A stretch of DNA of 64,000 nucleotides from CAVUDO01 sp963740255 (GCA_963740255.1 CAVUDO010000002.1:1550001-1614000); one strand, 5' to 3'; positions 31,090 to 40,898 are shown, counted from the first letter of the stretch. Notes: generated by a model not told the origin, from the sequence alone. Numbers and translations: made by a program.

Positions 31090-33318
31090 CTAGGCGTCCG
31101 ACCCGCCCGCACCACCGGCTCTGGGCTCGCCGGCTGCCGCTGGCGCATCCGTACCGGCCACCACCTCCGGATCGCCCCCGGCAACCAGCGCCAATACCGC
31201 GTCGGCGTAGAGGGCCAGCTTGCGGGGGCCCACTCCGGGCACGCCGCCGAGCTCCTCGACAGTGGTGGGCCGCTGCTCGGCGAAGGCGGTGAGCGTGGCG
31301 TCGGTGAACACCACGTACGCGGGCAGCTTCTGCTCCCGGGCCAGCACCGCACGCCAGGCACGGAGACGTTCGAAGAGGTCCTCGTCGTAGTCGGCGGGGC
31401 AGCCCGAGCAACGGCGGAGCTTGCGCTGGGTGGGGTCGAACAGCGCGGTGCCGCAGATCCGGCAGACCGGCAGCGCCCGGGGACCGGACTTCTTCGCGGC
31501 CCCGCCGCGCAGCGGCGAACCGGCGCCGCCGACCACCCCGGGCGGCAGCACCGACGTCGGCAGGAACCGGCACGGGCGGCGACTGGACCGGCCGCCGGGC
31601 GAGCGGGCGGCCGCCCACGACAGCCACAGGTGCTCGCGGGCCCGGGTCACGCCGACATAGAGCAGCCGACGCTCCTCTTCCAGCTGAGCCGGCGTCTTGG
31701 CATACGAGATCGGCAGCGTGCCCTCGGCCAGCCCGACCAGGAACACCGCGTCCCACTCCATGCCCTTGGCGGCGTGCAGTGAGCCCAGCGTCACGCCGTC
31801 GACCGTCGGCGCGTGTTGGGAGGCGACCCGGGCCGCCAGCTCGTCGACGAACCGCGGCAACCCGACCACCGACTCCGCCGCGGAGGCGTCGAGTGCCACG
31901 AAGTCCTCGGCCAGCTTCCGCAGTGCTGCCAGCGCCTCCCACCGTTCCCGCGCCGCGCCGCCGGACGGCGGCGCGTCCGGCCGCCACTCCAACGCGGCCA
32001 GCGCATCGGTCACCGCGTCCACGGTGGACGCACCGGGGTCGACCGTCCGGGCCGCTCCGCGGAGCAGCACCATCGCCTCGCGCACCTCGGCGCGTTCGAA
32101 GAACCGTTCGGTCCCCCGCACGACGTACGGCACGCCGAGTTCGGCCAACGCCTGCTCGTAGCCGGCCGACTGGGCGTTGGCGCGGAACAGGATCGCCAGT
32201 TCGGCGGCCGGCGTCCCAGCGGCGATCAGGTCGCGGCACCGGGATGCCACGGCGGCCGCCTCGACCGGTTCGTCCGGATAGTGCGAGACCCGCGGCCGCG
32301 GGCCGTCCGGTCGCTGGCCGATCAGTCGGAGCCGGGCCGACGCCTCCTCCCCGCGTGCCGCGGCGATCACCTCGTTGGCCAGCCCGACGACCTGCGGGGT
32401 CGAACGGTAGTCGCGCTGGAGCCGGACCAGGACCGCGCCCGGGTGCCGCCGGGCGAAGCCGAGCAGGTAGTCCGAGGTGGCCCCGGTGAAGGAGTAGATG
32501 GTCTGGCTGGCGTCCCCCACCACGGTGAGGTCGTCCCGACCGCCGAGCCAGGCGTCCAGTAGGCGCTGCTGCAGCGGGTTGACGTCCTGGTACTCGTCGA
32601 CGACGAAGTGCCGGTACTGGGCGCGGATCTGGTCGGCGACGTCGCGGTGATCCTCGATCGCCCAGATCGTGGCCCGCAGCAGATCCTCGAAGTCGATCCT
32701 GCCCGCGCGGCGTTTGAGCTGCTCGTACATGGTGTAGACCTGCGCGACCTGGTCGGGCGGAAGCGGGGTGTCGCGCTCGGCCTTGGCCGCGGCCGCGACG
32801 TAGCCGTCCGGGTCGACCAGCCCCGACTTGGCCCACTCGATCTCGCCGGTGAGGTCGCGCACGCCCGTCCGGTCCGTGCGCAGGCGCTCACGGGCGGCGG
32901 CCTGGCCGACGAGACGGGCCTTGCTCTGCATCAGCTCGGGCATGTCGCGGCCGTCGAACACCCGTGGCGCGAAGTACCGCAGCTGGCGCAGCGCCGCGGC
33001 GTGGAACGTGCGGGCCTGCACCGCGCCGACCCCGAGCGCCCGCAGGCGCCCGCGCATCTGGCCGGCGGCCCGCGCCGTGAAGGTCACCGCGAGCAGGTGC
33101 TGCGGTGCGGTGGCACCGGTGAGCACGCCGTGGGCGATCCGGTGCGTGATCGCCCGGGTCTTGCCCGTGCCCGCGCCGGCGAGGATGCACACCGGCCCGC
33201 GGGGGGCGAGCACCGCGGCGCGCTGGTCGTCGTCCAACCCCACCAGCGCACGGGCCGCCACCGCATCGGAACCAGCATCGGAACCGGCGTCGGCATGGGC
33301 TGGGCTGTCGACCGTCAC
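31090..33318 (-). CDS. uvrD2: ATP-dependent DNA helicase UvrD2
   Basis: A 742-residue superfamily 1A helicase. Walker A GAGTGKT is at 48-54, VVDEYQDVNPLQQ is motif II, GDASQTIYSFTGA motif III, LHAAKGMEWDAVFLVGL motif V and RLLYVGVTRARE motif VI. The C-terminal part has a tetracysteine module (CRICG...RCSGCP) and an HRDC domain (LPAYVVFTDATLTAFAEQRP), the UvrD2 hallmark. It unwinds DNA in repair or replication. GTG 33318 begins MTVDSPAHAD; the early residues contain a small AGSDAGSDA repeat. Position between whiB7 and mycoredoxin matches mycobacteria (Rv3198c). Confidence 0.95.
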   Translation of the reverse strand: MTVDSPAHADAGSDAGSDAVAARALVGLDDDQRAAVLAPRGPVCILAGAGTGKTRAITHRIAHGVLTGATAPQHLLAVTFTARAAGQMRGRLRALGVGAVQARTFHAAALRQLRYFAPRVFDGRDMPELMQSKARLVGQAAARERLRTDRTGVRDLTGEIEWAKSGLVDPDGYVAAAAKAERDTPLPPDQVAQVYTMYEQLKRRAGRIDFEDLLRATIWAIEDHRDVADQIRAQYRHFVVDEYQDVNPLQQRLLDAWLGGRDDLTVVGDASQTIYSFTGATSDYLLGFARRHPGAVLVRLQRDYRSTPQVVGLANEVIAAARGEEASARLRLIGQRPDGPRPRVSHYPDEPVEAAAVASRCRDLIAAGTPAAELAILFRANAQSAGYEQALAELGVPYVVRGTERFFERAEVREAMVLLRGAARTVDPGASTVDAVTDALAALEWRPDAPPSGGAARERWEALAALRKLAEDFVALDASAAESVVGLPRFVDELAARVASQHAPTVDGVTLGSLHAAKGMEWDAVFLVGLAEGTLPISYAKTPAQLEEERRLLYVGVTRAREHLWLSWAAARSPGGRSSRRPCRFLPTSVLPPGVVGGAGSPLRGGAAKKSGPRALPVCRICGTALFDPTQRKLRRCSGCPADYDEDLFERLRAWRAVLAREQKLPAYVVFTDATLTAFAEQRPTTVEELGGVPGVGPRKLALYADAVLALVAGGDPEVVAGTDAPAAAGEPRAGGAGGSDA

Positions 33319-33347
33319 GCGACCGATACTGCCAGGCTGGCCCGGCC

Positions 33348-33375
33348 GGGAAGGTCTTGTCCCCAGCCGCGTGTT
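33348..33375 (+). promoter_or_regulatory. Possible SigH-type promoter of mycoredoxin gene
   Basis: GGGAAG (33348-33353) followed by GTT at 33373-33375 gives GGAA-N20-GTT, at the long edge of the SigH spacing. Mycoredoxin genes belong to SigH/SigR regulons, which makes the match plausible but not secure. Confidence 0.35.
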
Positions 33376-33436
33376 GTACCCACAGATCGCGCCGCGCGTC
33401 CGTGGCGCCCGACATGTTCCGGAGGTCCCCGCCGCC

Positions 33437-33691
33437 ATGCCCGCGACGACGAGCACGATCACGATGTACTCCACGCCGTGGTGCGGTTACTGCCGACGTC
33501 TGAAGAGCCAGTTCGAGCGCGAGCGCATCGCGTACGTCGAGGTGGACATCGAGGTGGACGCGGTCGCCGCGGACTACGTCATGAGCGTCAACGGCGGCAA
33601 CCAGACGGTCCCCACAGTGGTGTTCGCCGACGGCACCGCGCTGACCAACCCCACGATCGCCCAGGTCAGAAGCAAGCTCGGCGACGGCTAG
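33437..33691 (+). CDS. mrx1: Mycoredoxin (glutaredoxin-like)
   Basis: An 84-residue thioredoxin-fold protein with the CGYC active site (Cys16, Cys19: MYSTPWCGYCRRLK), cis-proline block NGGNQTVPTVVFADG and a final helix. It reduces mixed disulfides with mycothiol. It is divergent from uvrD2 and convergent with nudC, as in mycobacteria (Rv3198A). ATG 33437. Confidence 0.93.
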   Translation: MPATTSTITMYSTPWCGYCRRLKSQFERERIAYVEVDIEVDAVAADYVMSVNGGNQTVPTVVFADGTALTNPTIAQVRSKLGDG

Positions 33692-33739
33692 GCACCCCGC
33701 GCCGGCGCCCCTGGAGGCACCCGCGCAGGCCAGTGGCGT

Positions 33740-34741
33740 TCAGCGTTCGTCGCGCCAGCGGGTGATCAGCTCGTGCGAGATGGAGATCGACGACGGGGGC
33801 ACCAGCGCCGGCCCGTCGCCGCGGCCGAGCAGCTCGCCACGCGTGAACCAGCGGGCGTCCTCCAGCTCGACCTGGTCCACCACCACCTCCTGGCCGGAGT
33901 CGGCCAGCGCGTAGAAGCCCAGCATCAGCGACGCGGGGAGCGGCCACGGCTGGCTGGGGACGTAGCGCACGGCGCCCACCACCACGCCGGTCTCCTCCAG
34001 CACCTCGCGCCCGACCGCCGCCTCCGCCGACTCCCCCGGCTCGACGAACCCGGCTACGCACGAGTACCGGCCCGCCGGCCAGGACGCCGCCCGGGTGAGC
34101 AGACACCGGCCCCCGTCGCCGGCCACACCGTCGTGCACGAGCACGATCACCGCGGGGTTGGTGCGCGGCCACACCACCCCGGAGTCGTCGGCCGGCACGC
34201 CCTCCCATCCGGCGGCCTGCCAGACCAGCGGCGCGCCGGTGGCCGGGCTGTACCGGTAGGCGCGGTGCCAGTTCGCCACCCCCACGGTCTCGGCCAGCAG
34301 GGCGGCATCGTGGTCGTCCAGCAGCTCGGCGACCTCGCGCAACGATGCCGGCCACGCGGCGGGAACCTCCGGCAACGGACCGAGCACCGCGAAGTACGGC
34401 CCGTGGGCGTCCACCCCGAGGAACACCCGTTCGCCGTCCGGGGCGTCCGGCGCGGCCACGAACGCCAGCCGCGGCCCGCCGCCGGCCTCAGGCCCACCCG
34501 CCACCTCGGGCCGGGCCGATTCTTCGGGCCCGGCCGGCGCAGCGGGCTCGTCCGCGGCGGCAGCAGGGCCGCCGGTCACCAGGAAACGCCCGTAGTCGTC
34601 GATCACCAGCACCCGGGCACGCACCCACGCCTTGGCCAGCCACTCCGGATCGATGCGCCGGTGGGCGGCCCGGTCCACGACGACCCGACCGAGCGCGAGC
34701 CGGCGCCAGACGGCGTCGTCCGCGGAGCCGCCGGCGGTCAC
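33740..34741 (-). CDS. nudC: NAD+ diphosphatase NudC, zinc ribbon lost
   Basis: A 333-residue NADH/NAD pyrophosphatase. The Nudix box is complete at 231-253 (GFVEPGESAEAAVGREVLEE, then TGV), and the NADH-specific SQPWPLPAS follows at 263-271. The N-terminal half has the NudC dimerisation domain. Between them family members normally carry a CxxC...CxxC zinc ribbon; here residues 157-190 (HRAYRYSPATGAPLVW, WPRTNPAVIV) retain the surrounding sequence but have no cysteine at all. The start GTG overlaps the M16 stop by 4 bp. Confidence 0.92.
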   Translation of the reverse strand: MTAGGSADDAVWRRLALGRVVVDRAAHRRIDPEWLAKAWVRARVLVIDDYGRFLVTGGPAAAADEPAAPAGPEESARPEVAGGPEAGGGPRLAFVAAPDAPDGERVFLGVDAHGPYFAVLGPLPEVPAAWPASLREVAELLDDHDAALLAETVGVANWHRAYRYSPATGAPLVWQAAGWEGVPADDSGVVWPRTNPAVIVLVHDGVAGDGGRCLLTRAASWPAGRYSCVAGFVEPGESAEAAVGREVLEETGVVVGAVRYVPSQPWPLPASLMLGFYALADSGQEVVVDQVELEDARWFTRGELLGRGDGPALVPPSSISISHELITRWRDER

Positions 34742-36066
34742 GCCCGGACGACGGGCCCGAGCACGGACGCCGGCCGCTCCACGACCTCGGCGTCGCCGAG
34801 CACCACCGTGACAGCACTGGCCGGCGCCAGGTAGGTCGACGCCGCCGCGAACACCTCGTCCGCGGTGACCTTCGCCAGCCGGCCGGGGTGCTCGGCCAGC
34901 CACGGCAGTCCCAGTCCGGTGCCGGCCAACGCGGAGAGCATTCCGGCGAGCCCGGCCTGGGAGGAGACCGAGAGCGCCAGCGTGCCGATCGCGTACTGCC
35001 GGGCCTGCTCCAGCTCCTCCGCGCTCGGCGGCAGCGTGGCGATGCGGCCCAGCTCGTAGGCGATCTCGATCAGCGAAGGCGCGGTGACCTCGGTGGCCAC
35101 GTCGGCGCCCACCACGATGATCGAACCCGCCGAGGAGTGGTCGATGCCGCTGTGCGGGGAGTAGGTGTAGCCCTTGTCCTCGCGGATGTTCTCCACCAGC
35201 CGGGAGGAGAAGTAGCCGCCGAAGATCAGGTTGGCCAGCTGCAGCGCGGGGTAGTCGGGATCGGCCCGGGGCACCGCGGGGAGCGCGACCCGCAGCGAGG
35301 ACTGCACCGACCCAGGCCGGTCGACGAGCACCAGCGGCCCCGTGGTCAGCGCGGGCACCGGGGGCGTGGCGGTCGGCGCCCCGGTCGGGGCCCAGTGGCC
35401 CAGCGCCGCCTCGACCTGGTCGAGGGCCGCGGCCGGCGTTATGTCCCCCACGACGATCAGCACGCTCCCTGCCGGCAGCACGCCGGCGGCGTGCAGCGAC
35501 CGCAGCGCGTCGACGCCCACGGCACGGACCTCGTCCGGCTCGGGCGTCTCGGTGCCGTACGGATGGTCTCCGTAGACCCGGCGGAGCAGCGCCCGCCGGA
35601 CCGCGTGTGAGGGCTGGGACAGCGCCATCTGGATCCGGTCGGCCAGCCGGGCCCGCTCGGTGGCCACCTCCCGCTCGGGGTACGTGGCGGCGGTCAGGAC
35701 GTCGGCGAGCACGTCGAGCAACCGGGGCAGGCCGCTGGCCAGCGCGTTGCCCGAGACGATCAGCCGGTCGGGGTCCACGCCCACCGACAGGCCGCCGCCG
35801 ACGGCCTGCAGCGCGGCCGCGATCTCCACATTGGTCATGGCAGCCGTGCCGGAGAGCAGCGTGTCGGCGAGCACCGACGCCGTCGGCACGAACTCCCCGC
35901 CAGTGCCCGCCAGCGGGACGCGCAGCCGCACCTCCGCCAGCGGCACGGCCGCGCGGCGGACGGCGACCACCCGGAGTCCGGAGTCGAGCCGGCGTTCGGA
36001 GACCTCGGGAGGCGTGGCCGTCCGCGGTTCGGTCAGCGGCGGGACCTCACGACGGGCGGCGGTCAC
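34738..36066 (-). CDS. M16-family peptidase, non-catalytic subunit
   Basis: A 442-residue M16 protein (SERRLDSGLRVVAVRRAAVP, LADTLLSGTAAMTNVEIA, RLVENIREDKGYTYSPHS). The HxxEH zinc motif of active subunits is absent, and the substrate-binding R/Y region near the C-terminal half (IREDKGYTYS) is kept. It should pair with the catalytic subunit encoded immediately upstream, like mitochondrial MPP or Sphingomonas M16 heterodimers. GTGA overlaps join it to both neighbours (M16 catalytic gene and nudC). Confidence 0.93.
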   Translation of the reverse strand: MTAARREVPPLTEPRTATPPEVSERRLDSGLRVVAVRRAAVPLAEVRLRVPLAGTGGEFVPTASVLADTLLSGTAAMTNVEIAAALQAVGGGLSVGVDPDRLIVSGNALASGLPRLLDVLADVLTAATYPEREVATERARLADRIQMALSQPSHAVRRALLRRVYGDHPYGTETPEPDEVRAVGVDALRSLHAAGVLPAGSVLIVVGDITPAAALDQVEAALGHWAPTGAPTATPPVPALTTGPLVLVDRPGSVQSSLRVALPAVPRADPDYPALQLANLIFGGYFSSRLVENIREDKGYTYSPHSGIDHSSAGSIIVVGADVATEVTAPSLIEIAYELGRIATLPPSAEELEQARQYAIGTLALSVSSQAGLAGMLSALAGTGLGLPWLAEHPGRLAKVTADEVFAAASTYLAPASAVTVVLGDAEVVERPASVLGPVVRA

Positions 36067-37388
36067 TGCTCTCCTCCGGGAACGATCTCCAGTACGGCAC
36101 GGCGGTCGGCCCGCAGGGTGGCCGCGGCGGCCAGCAACTGGTCGGCGGTCACCTCGCCGACCCGGCGCGGCAGCTCGTTGACGAGCTCGGCCCAGCCGCG
36201 CTGCTGTTCGAGCACGGCCATCGTCAGCGTGCGCCCGAGCACCGGGTCGACCTCGCGGAGCAGGTGCGCGGCCAGCCGCGCCTGCACCCGCTCCAGCTCG
36301 CCCGGGGCCAGCCCGTCGGCGACCAGCCGTCCGAGTTCGGCGTCGAGCGCGGCGAGGATCGTGTCGGCCTCGACCTGCGGCGGGTAGTGGATCTGCAGCA
36401 CCAGCGCCGTGGGGTCGCGGACGTCGAACGGGTCGCCCATGAAGCCGAGGTAACCCGAGACGCTGGTGGCGATCCCGTCGGTGAGCACCAGCCGCTCCAC
36501 CAGCCGGGACGCGTCGCCGTCGGTGAGCACCTCGGCCAGCACCACGAACGGCAGGTAGCCGGCCATGTCCCCGACCGGGTCGGGCACCCGCCAGGCCAGT
36601 GCCAGCGCCGGCATCGGGGCCATCGGGTCGACGTGGGCGACGCGGTGTTCCTCGGTGAGGTCGGGCTCGTCGAAGCTCGGACGCACCGGCACCGGCCGGT
36701 GCGCGATGTCGCCGAAGTGGCGCTCGATCATCGCCGTGGCCTCGGCGACGTCGAAGTCGCCGCCCACCGCGAGCACGGCGTTGCCCGGCGCGTAGTAGGT
36801 GTCGAAGAAGCTCTTCGCGTCCTCCACGGTGGCCGCCTCCAGGTCGGCGAACGAGCCGTACCCGTCGTGGGCGTTGGGGAACGTCTCGAACATCGCCGGC
36901 GGCAGCAGCAGCCACGGGAAGCCGCCGTAGGGACGGTTCTGGACGTTGACCCGGATCTCCTCCTTGACCACCGCGATCTGGTTCTCCAGATTCTCGGCGG
37001 TGATCTCCGGGCGGCGCATCCGGTCGGCCTCCAGGAACAGCGCCCGTTCCAGGGCGTTGCTCGGCAGCGTCTCGTAGTAGTCGGTGTAGTCCAGGTGGGT
37101 GCTGCCGTTGAACACGCCGCCGGAGGACTGCACGTACCGGAAGTGGGCGAGCTTCTCGAGATTCTCCGAGCCCTGGAACATCATGTGCTCGAACAGGTGG
37201 GCGAACCCCGTCCTGCCCTGCGGCTCGGACCGGATCCCGACGTCGTAGACCACCGCGACGCCGACGACCGGCGCCGAGCGGTCGGCCGAGAGCACGACGC
37301 GCAGGCCGTTGGAAAGGGTGAAACGTTCGACCGGGTAACCCGTCGCGGGAATCGTGACCGCGGGCCCGGATGCGGAGGTCAGTGACAC
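36063..37388 (-). CDS. M16-family zinc peptidase, catalytic subunit
   Basis: A 441-residue inverzincin. HLFEH at 64-68 (GRTGFAHLFEHMMF) plus the downstream Glu in ITAENLENQIAVVKEEIRVN form the zinc site. The lid region PYGGFPWLL and the second M16 domain follow. It degrades or processes peptides inside the cell. The start is GTG 37388. Its stop overlaps the partner gene by 4 bp; the three genes to nudC are one transcription unit. Confidence 0.95.
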   Translation of the reverse strand: MSLTSASGPAVTIPATGYPVERFTLSNGLRVVLSADRSAPVVGVAVVYDVGIRSEPQGRTGFAHLFEHMMFQGSENLEKLAHFRYVQSSGGVFNGSTHLDYTDYYETLPSNALERALFLEADRMRRPEITAENLENQIAVVKEEIRVNVQNRPYGGFPWLLLPPAMFETFPNAHDGYGSFADLEAATVEDAKSFFDTYYAPGNAVLAVGGDFDVAEATAMIERHFGDIAHRPVPVRPSFDEPDLTEEHRVAHVDPMAPMPALALAWRVPDPVGDMAGYLPFVVLAEVLTDGDASRLVERLVLTDGIATSVSGYLGFMGDPFDVRDPTALVLQIHYPPQVEADTILAALDAELGRLVADGLAPGELERVQARLAAHLLREVDPVLGRTLTMAVLEQQRGWAELVNELPRRVGEVTADQLLAAAATLRADRRAVLEIVPGGEQ

Positions 37389-37672
37389 CCCCCGACCCTA
37401 GCCGCTCCGCGTTCGTACGCATCCGGGCGGATGTGCACCCCCACTGACCGTTCGGTGAACCGGGGAGGGCCGACGAAACGTCGCGCAAAGGGTGTGCGGG
37501 GTCGGTTCACCCTCTACTCTGCGGAACACGCGCAGGCGCGTCGTGACCTACGTCACGACGTGCCGTTGGCGGGTCGGCGTCGACCACGGCAGGTTCTGCC
37601 CTACCGGCGCAACCGACCGGGGGCCGCCGCGCACCGACGACAATGGTGTATCCAGCACGGAGGTCCAACGAA

Positions 37673-39484
37673 ATGAGTGGCGAGCACACCTACCGCTCGG
37701 TCGCCGAGTTGTTCTTCGACCGCGTGGCGAAGAGCCCGGACGCCGAGGCCTTCAGCTACCCGTCGGGCGACGGCATCGCTCGGCTGACCTGGGCCCAGAC
37801 CGCCGACCGGGTCAGCGCGCTGGCCGCCGGCCTGATCGACCTGGGCGTCCGGCCGGAGGACCGGGTCGCGATCATGGCCGGCACCCGGATCGAGTGGGTC
37901 CTCGCGGACACCGCGATCATGTGCGCCGCGGCCGCCACCACGACGGTGTACCCGTCCACCGAGCCGGCCGACGCCGCCTTCATCCTGGCCGACTCCGGCA
38001 GCACGGTCGTCTTCGCCGAGGACGCCACCCAGGTGGCGAAGATCCAGGCGCACAAGGCCGACATCCCGGGCCTGAAGCACATCGTGTGCTTCGACGCCGC
38101 CGCCGCGGGCGACGGCGTGATCAGCCTGGACGAGCTGGAGGAGCGCGGCCGGGCCAGGCTCGCCGACGACCCGCAGCTGGTCGCGCGCACGTCCAAGGCG
38201 ATCGAACCGGTCGACCTGGCCACGCTGATCTACACCTCCGGCACCACCGGCAAGCCCAAGGGCGTCCGGCTGATCCATGCCAACTGGGTGTGGCAGGGCG
38301 AGCGCCAGGTCGAGTCCGGGCTGATCGGGCCGGACGACGTGCAGTACCTCTGGCTCCCGCTGGCGCACTCTTTCGGCAAGACGCTGCTCTGCGGCACGAT
38401 GCAGGCCGGCGCCGAGATGTACGTCGACGGCCGGATCGACAAGATCATCGAGAACCTCGCGGTCGTCCGGCCCACCCTGATGGCCGGTGCGCCGCGGATC
38501 TTCGAGAAGGTCTACAACCGGGTCGTCTCCACGACGAAGGACGCCGGCGGGGCCAAGTGGAAGATCTTCAGCTGGGCGTTCGGCGTCGGACGTCAGGTGG
38601 TCGCGCTCCAGCAGCAGGGCAAGCAGCCCGGCGGCCTGCTCGCGTTCCAGCACAAGCTCGCCGACAAGCTGGTGTTCAGCAAGATCCGCGACCGGTTCGG
38701 CGGACGGATCAGCGTGATGATCTCCGGTTCGGCGCCGCTCTCGCCGGAGATCGCGGAGTTCTTCCACGCTGCCGGCCTGCGCCTGCTGGAGGGCTACGGG
38801 CTCACCGAGACCAGCGCCGGGGCCTTCGTCAACCTGCCTGACAACTACCGCATCGGGTCGGTCGGCAAGCCCATGGGCGATCTGCAGGTCCGTCTCGACG
38901 AGGACGGCGAGATCCTGATCAAGAGCGCGGGCGTCATGACGGGATATCACAACCTGCCCGAGGAGACCGCCGCGGTGTTCACCGACGACGGCTACTTCCG
39001 CACCGGCGACATCGGGGAGCTCGACGCCGAAGGCTTCCTGAAGATCACCGACCGCAAGAAGGACCTGTTCAAGACCTCGGGCGGCAAGTACATCGCCCCG
39101 TCCCACATCGAGGGTCAGTTCAAGGCGCTGTGTCCGTACGTCAGCCAGGTCGTCGTGGTGGCCCGGAACTTCTGCGGAATGGTCATCACGCTCGACCCGG
39201 AGTCCCTCCGCGGCTGGGCCGACGGGCACGGACTGGAGGGCGTCTCCTACGCCGAACTGGTCGAGCACCCGGATGTGCACGCGCTGGTGCAGGAGTCGAT
39301 CGACCAGCTCAACCCGCGGCTCAACCGGTGGGAGCGGATCAAGAAGTTCGTCATCCTGCCCGCCGACCTGACCGTCGAGGGCGGCGAGCTGACGCCGTCG
39401 CTGAAGGTGCGCCGCAAGGCCGTCGAGGCGAAGTACGACCCGCAGATCGCCAGCATGTACGAGGGCAGCCTCGCCGAGCTCTGA
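37673..39484 (+). CDS. Long-chain acyl-CoA ligase (AMP-forming, FadD type)
   Basis: A 603-residue ANL-superfamily enzyme that activates fatty acids to acyl-CoA through an acyl-AMP. The P-loop LIYTSGTTGKPKGVRL, A5-like GYGLTETSAG, A7-8 YFRTGDIGELDAEGFLKITD with RKKDLFKTSGGKYIAP, and the C-terminal lysine region GELTPSLKVRRKAV are all intact. Chain length cannot be deduced. ATG 37673 follows GGAGG with a 9-bp spacer. A strong hairpin terminator ends it. Confidence 0.94.
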   Translation: MSGEHTYRSVAELFFDRVAKSPDAEAFSYPSGDGIARLTWAQTADRVSALAAGLIDLGVRPEDRVAIMAGTRIEWVLADTAIMCAAAATTTVYPSTEPADAAFILADSGSTVVFAEDATQVAKIQAHKADIPGLKHIVCFDAAAAGDGVISLDELEERGRARLADDPQLVARTSKAIEPVDLATLIYTSGTTGKPKGVRLIHANWVWQGERQVESGLIGPDDVQYLWLPLAHSFGKTLLCGTMQAGAEMYVDGRIDKIIENLAVVRPTLMAGAPRIFEKVYNRVVSTTKDAGGAKWKIFSWAFGVGRQVVALQQQGKQPGGLLAFQHKLADKLVFSKIRDRFGGRISVMISGSAPLSPEIAEFFHAAGLRLLEGYGLTETSAGAFVNLPDNYRIGSVGKPMGDLQVRLDEDGEILIKSAGVMTGYHNLPEETAAVFTDDGYFRTGDIGELDAEGFLKITDRKKDLFKTSGGKYIAPSHIEGQFKALCPYVSQVVVVARNFCGMVITLDPESLRGWADGHGLEGVSYAELVEHPDVHALVQESIDQLNPRLNRWERIKKFVILPADLTVEGGELTPSLKVRRKAVEAKYDPQIASMYEGSLAEL

Positions 39485-39505
39485 CGCTCCGATCAGGCAA
39501 ACGGA

Positions 39506-39538
39506 CAGCCGGGACGGGTGGGACCACCGTCCCGGCTG
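39506..39538. terminator. Bidirectional hairpin terminator
   Basis: CAGCCGGGACGG and CCGTCCCGGCTG form a perfect 12-bp stem with a 9-nt loop between the convergent fadD-type gene and the membrane-anchored protein gene. Confidence 0.8.
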
Positions 39539-39583
39539 CCCGCTGTCCGGGGTCGCTTCACCGCCAGCCGCGGTTCGGCGGGG

Positions 39584-40621
39584 TCAGGCCGGTGCGATCG
39601 AGGCGACGATCGGGTCGATGACCGTGTTGAACTGGCGGTGGGTGTCCGGTACCGAGATGTAGAGGACGCTGGCGTCGGGCCTGCCGATGTCGACCAGCAC
39701 CACCGCCACCGTCTCGCCCCGGGCCTTGAGGCCGGTCTCGGAGAAGCTGAGGTGGAACCGGGAGACCCACGCCGGCCGGCCGCCCAGCACCACCCGCTCG
39801 TCGCGGACCTGCTCCTTGACGTTCGGCTGCGGGTAGTACGCCCGGCGGACGTCCTCGGCGACCTGCCGGCCCGCGCACTCCAGGTTCACGGTCAGGCTGT
39901 CCCCCACGGTCGCCGGCACCTTCCCGGACAGCACCGAGGCCAGGTAGGACCCCTGCGAGTACTCCTCGGTGACGACGTAGTAGCCCGTGCGGTACTGCAC
40001 GCCGAGCGTCCCCTCGCCCCAGCTGCCGCGGTCCCAGCGCCGCCACGGAGCGCCCTGGTCGAGGTAGGAGATGCCGGAGTCAGGGTCGACGAGCCGCGGG
40101 CCCGGCACGCTCGGCAGCGCCCTGCCTTCGGGCGCGGGCGGCCCGGAGGGCGGCGGGCACAGCTGGGCGAGCGGTGGCTTGGACGGCTCCGAGCTGGGCG
40201 TACGGATCAGCGGCCGGCCATCGGAGAACACCCCGGTCGCGGCCAGCACCAGCACCACGACCAGACCCAGCGCCAGCACCGCTGCACCGGCGATGCCGAA
40301 GCCGACGAGGATCCGCCGGGAACTGCCGTCCGTCGGGCCGCTGGGCCTCCTGCCTCCGGCGATCACGTCCGGGGTGGCACCACCCCACCGCGCATCGGCC
40401 GACGGCGGCCCCGACCACGCCGAGGACCCCGGCTGCCCGGCCCGCCGCGCCCAGGGCTGCGCCGGGGCCGGGGACTCAGGGCGTCGGACCGTTCCAAAGG
40501 ACTCCGTCGGGCCCTGCGGAGCGGAGCCGCCCGAGGCGGGAGGCTCCGAGGAAGGCGGGTTGTCGGCGCTGGGTCTGGCCCACGGGTTGTCGGGACCCGC
40601 GCCGGTGCTGTCGCTCACCAC
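39584..40621 (-). CDS. Membrane-anchored extracytoplasmic protein
   Basis: A 345-residue protein. Residues 1-100 are Pro/Ser/Gly-rich and disordered (cytoplasmic), a single transmembrane helix follows (ILVGFGIAGAAVLALGLVVV), and residues 150-345 form an extracytoplasmic domain with recognisable order (GAPWRRWDRGSWGEGTLGVQ, VTEEYSQGSYLASVLSGKVP, ECAGRQVAEDVRRAYYP). Similar one-pass proteins are frequent in actinobacteria; function is unknown. GTG 40621 has TGGAG upstream. Confidence 0.8.
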   Translation of the reverse strand: MVSDSTGAGPDNPWARPSADNPPSSEPPASGGSAPQGPTESFGTVRRPESPAPAQPWARRAGQPGSSAWSGPPSADARWGGATPDVIAGGRRPSGPTDGSSRRILVGFGIAGAAVLALGLVVVLVLAATGVFSDGRPLIRTPSSEPSKPPLAQLCPPPSGPPAPEGRALPSVPGPRLVDPDSGISYLDQGAPWRRWDRGSWGEGTLGVQYRTGYYVVTEEYSQGSYLASVLSGKVPATVGDSLTVNLECAGRQVAEDVRRAYYPQPNVKEQVRDERVVLGGRPAWVSRFHLSFSETGLKARGETVAVVLVDIGRPDASVLYISVPDTHRQFNTVIDPIVASIAPA

Positions 40622-40655
40622 TCCAGTGTGCGGTGTGCACCCGACGGCTGTCCCG

Positions 40656-40898
40656 TCAGGAGTCGCGGACGACGGTCATCGGCGGAGCAGGCGACTGCGG
40701 TGTGCCCCCGGTGCCGACATCGGCGACCGGCTGCGGCCGGTCCCCTCCGGGAAGGTCGCGGACGTGCCACGGCGTCAACGCCACGACCGCGGCAACCACC
40801 AGGCCGATCGCGGCCACCGCGAGGATCAACGGCCATTCCCCCCACCGCGAACCAGCACGCTCACGAGACTGTTCGGGCCGACCGCTCCCCCACGCCAC
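40656..40898 (-). CDS. Small single-pass membrane protein
   Basis: An 80-residue protein with one transmembrane helix (WPLILAVAAIGLVVAAVVAL), a basic cytoplasmic start (SGRPEQSRERAGSRWG) and a Pro-rich outer tail. GTG 40898 has GGGAGGTGA upstream. It is 34 bp ahead of the membrane-anchored gene in the same direction, so the two may work together. No family recognised. Confidence 0.65.
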   Translation of the reverse strand: MAWGSGRPEQSRERAGSRWGEWPLILAVAAIGLVVAAVVALTPWHVRDLPGGDRPQPVADVGTGGTPQSPAPPMTVVRDS

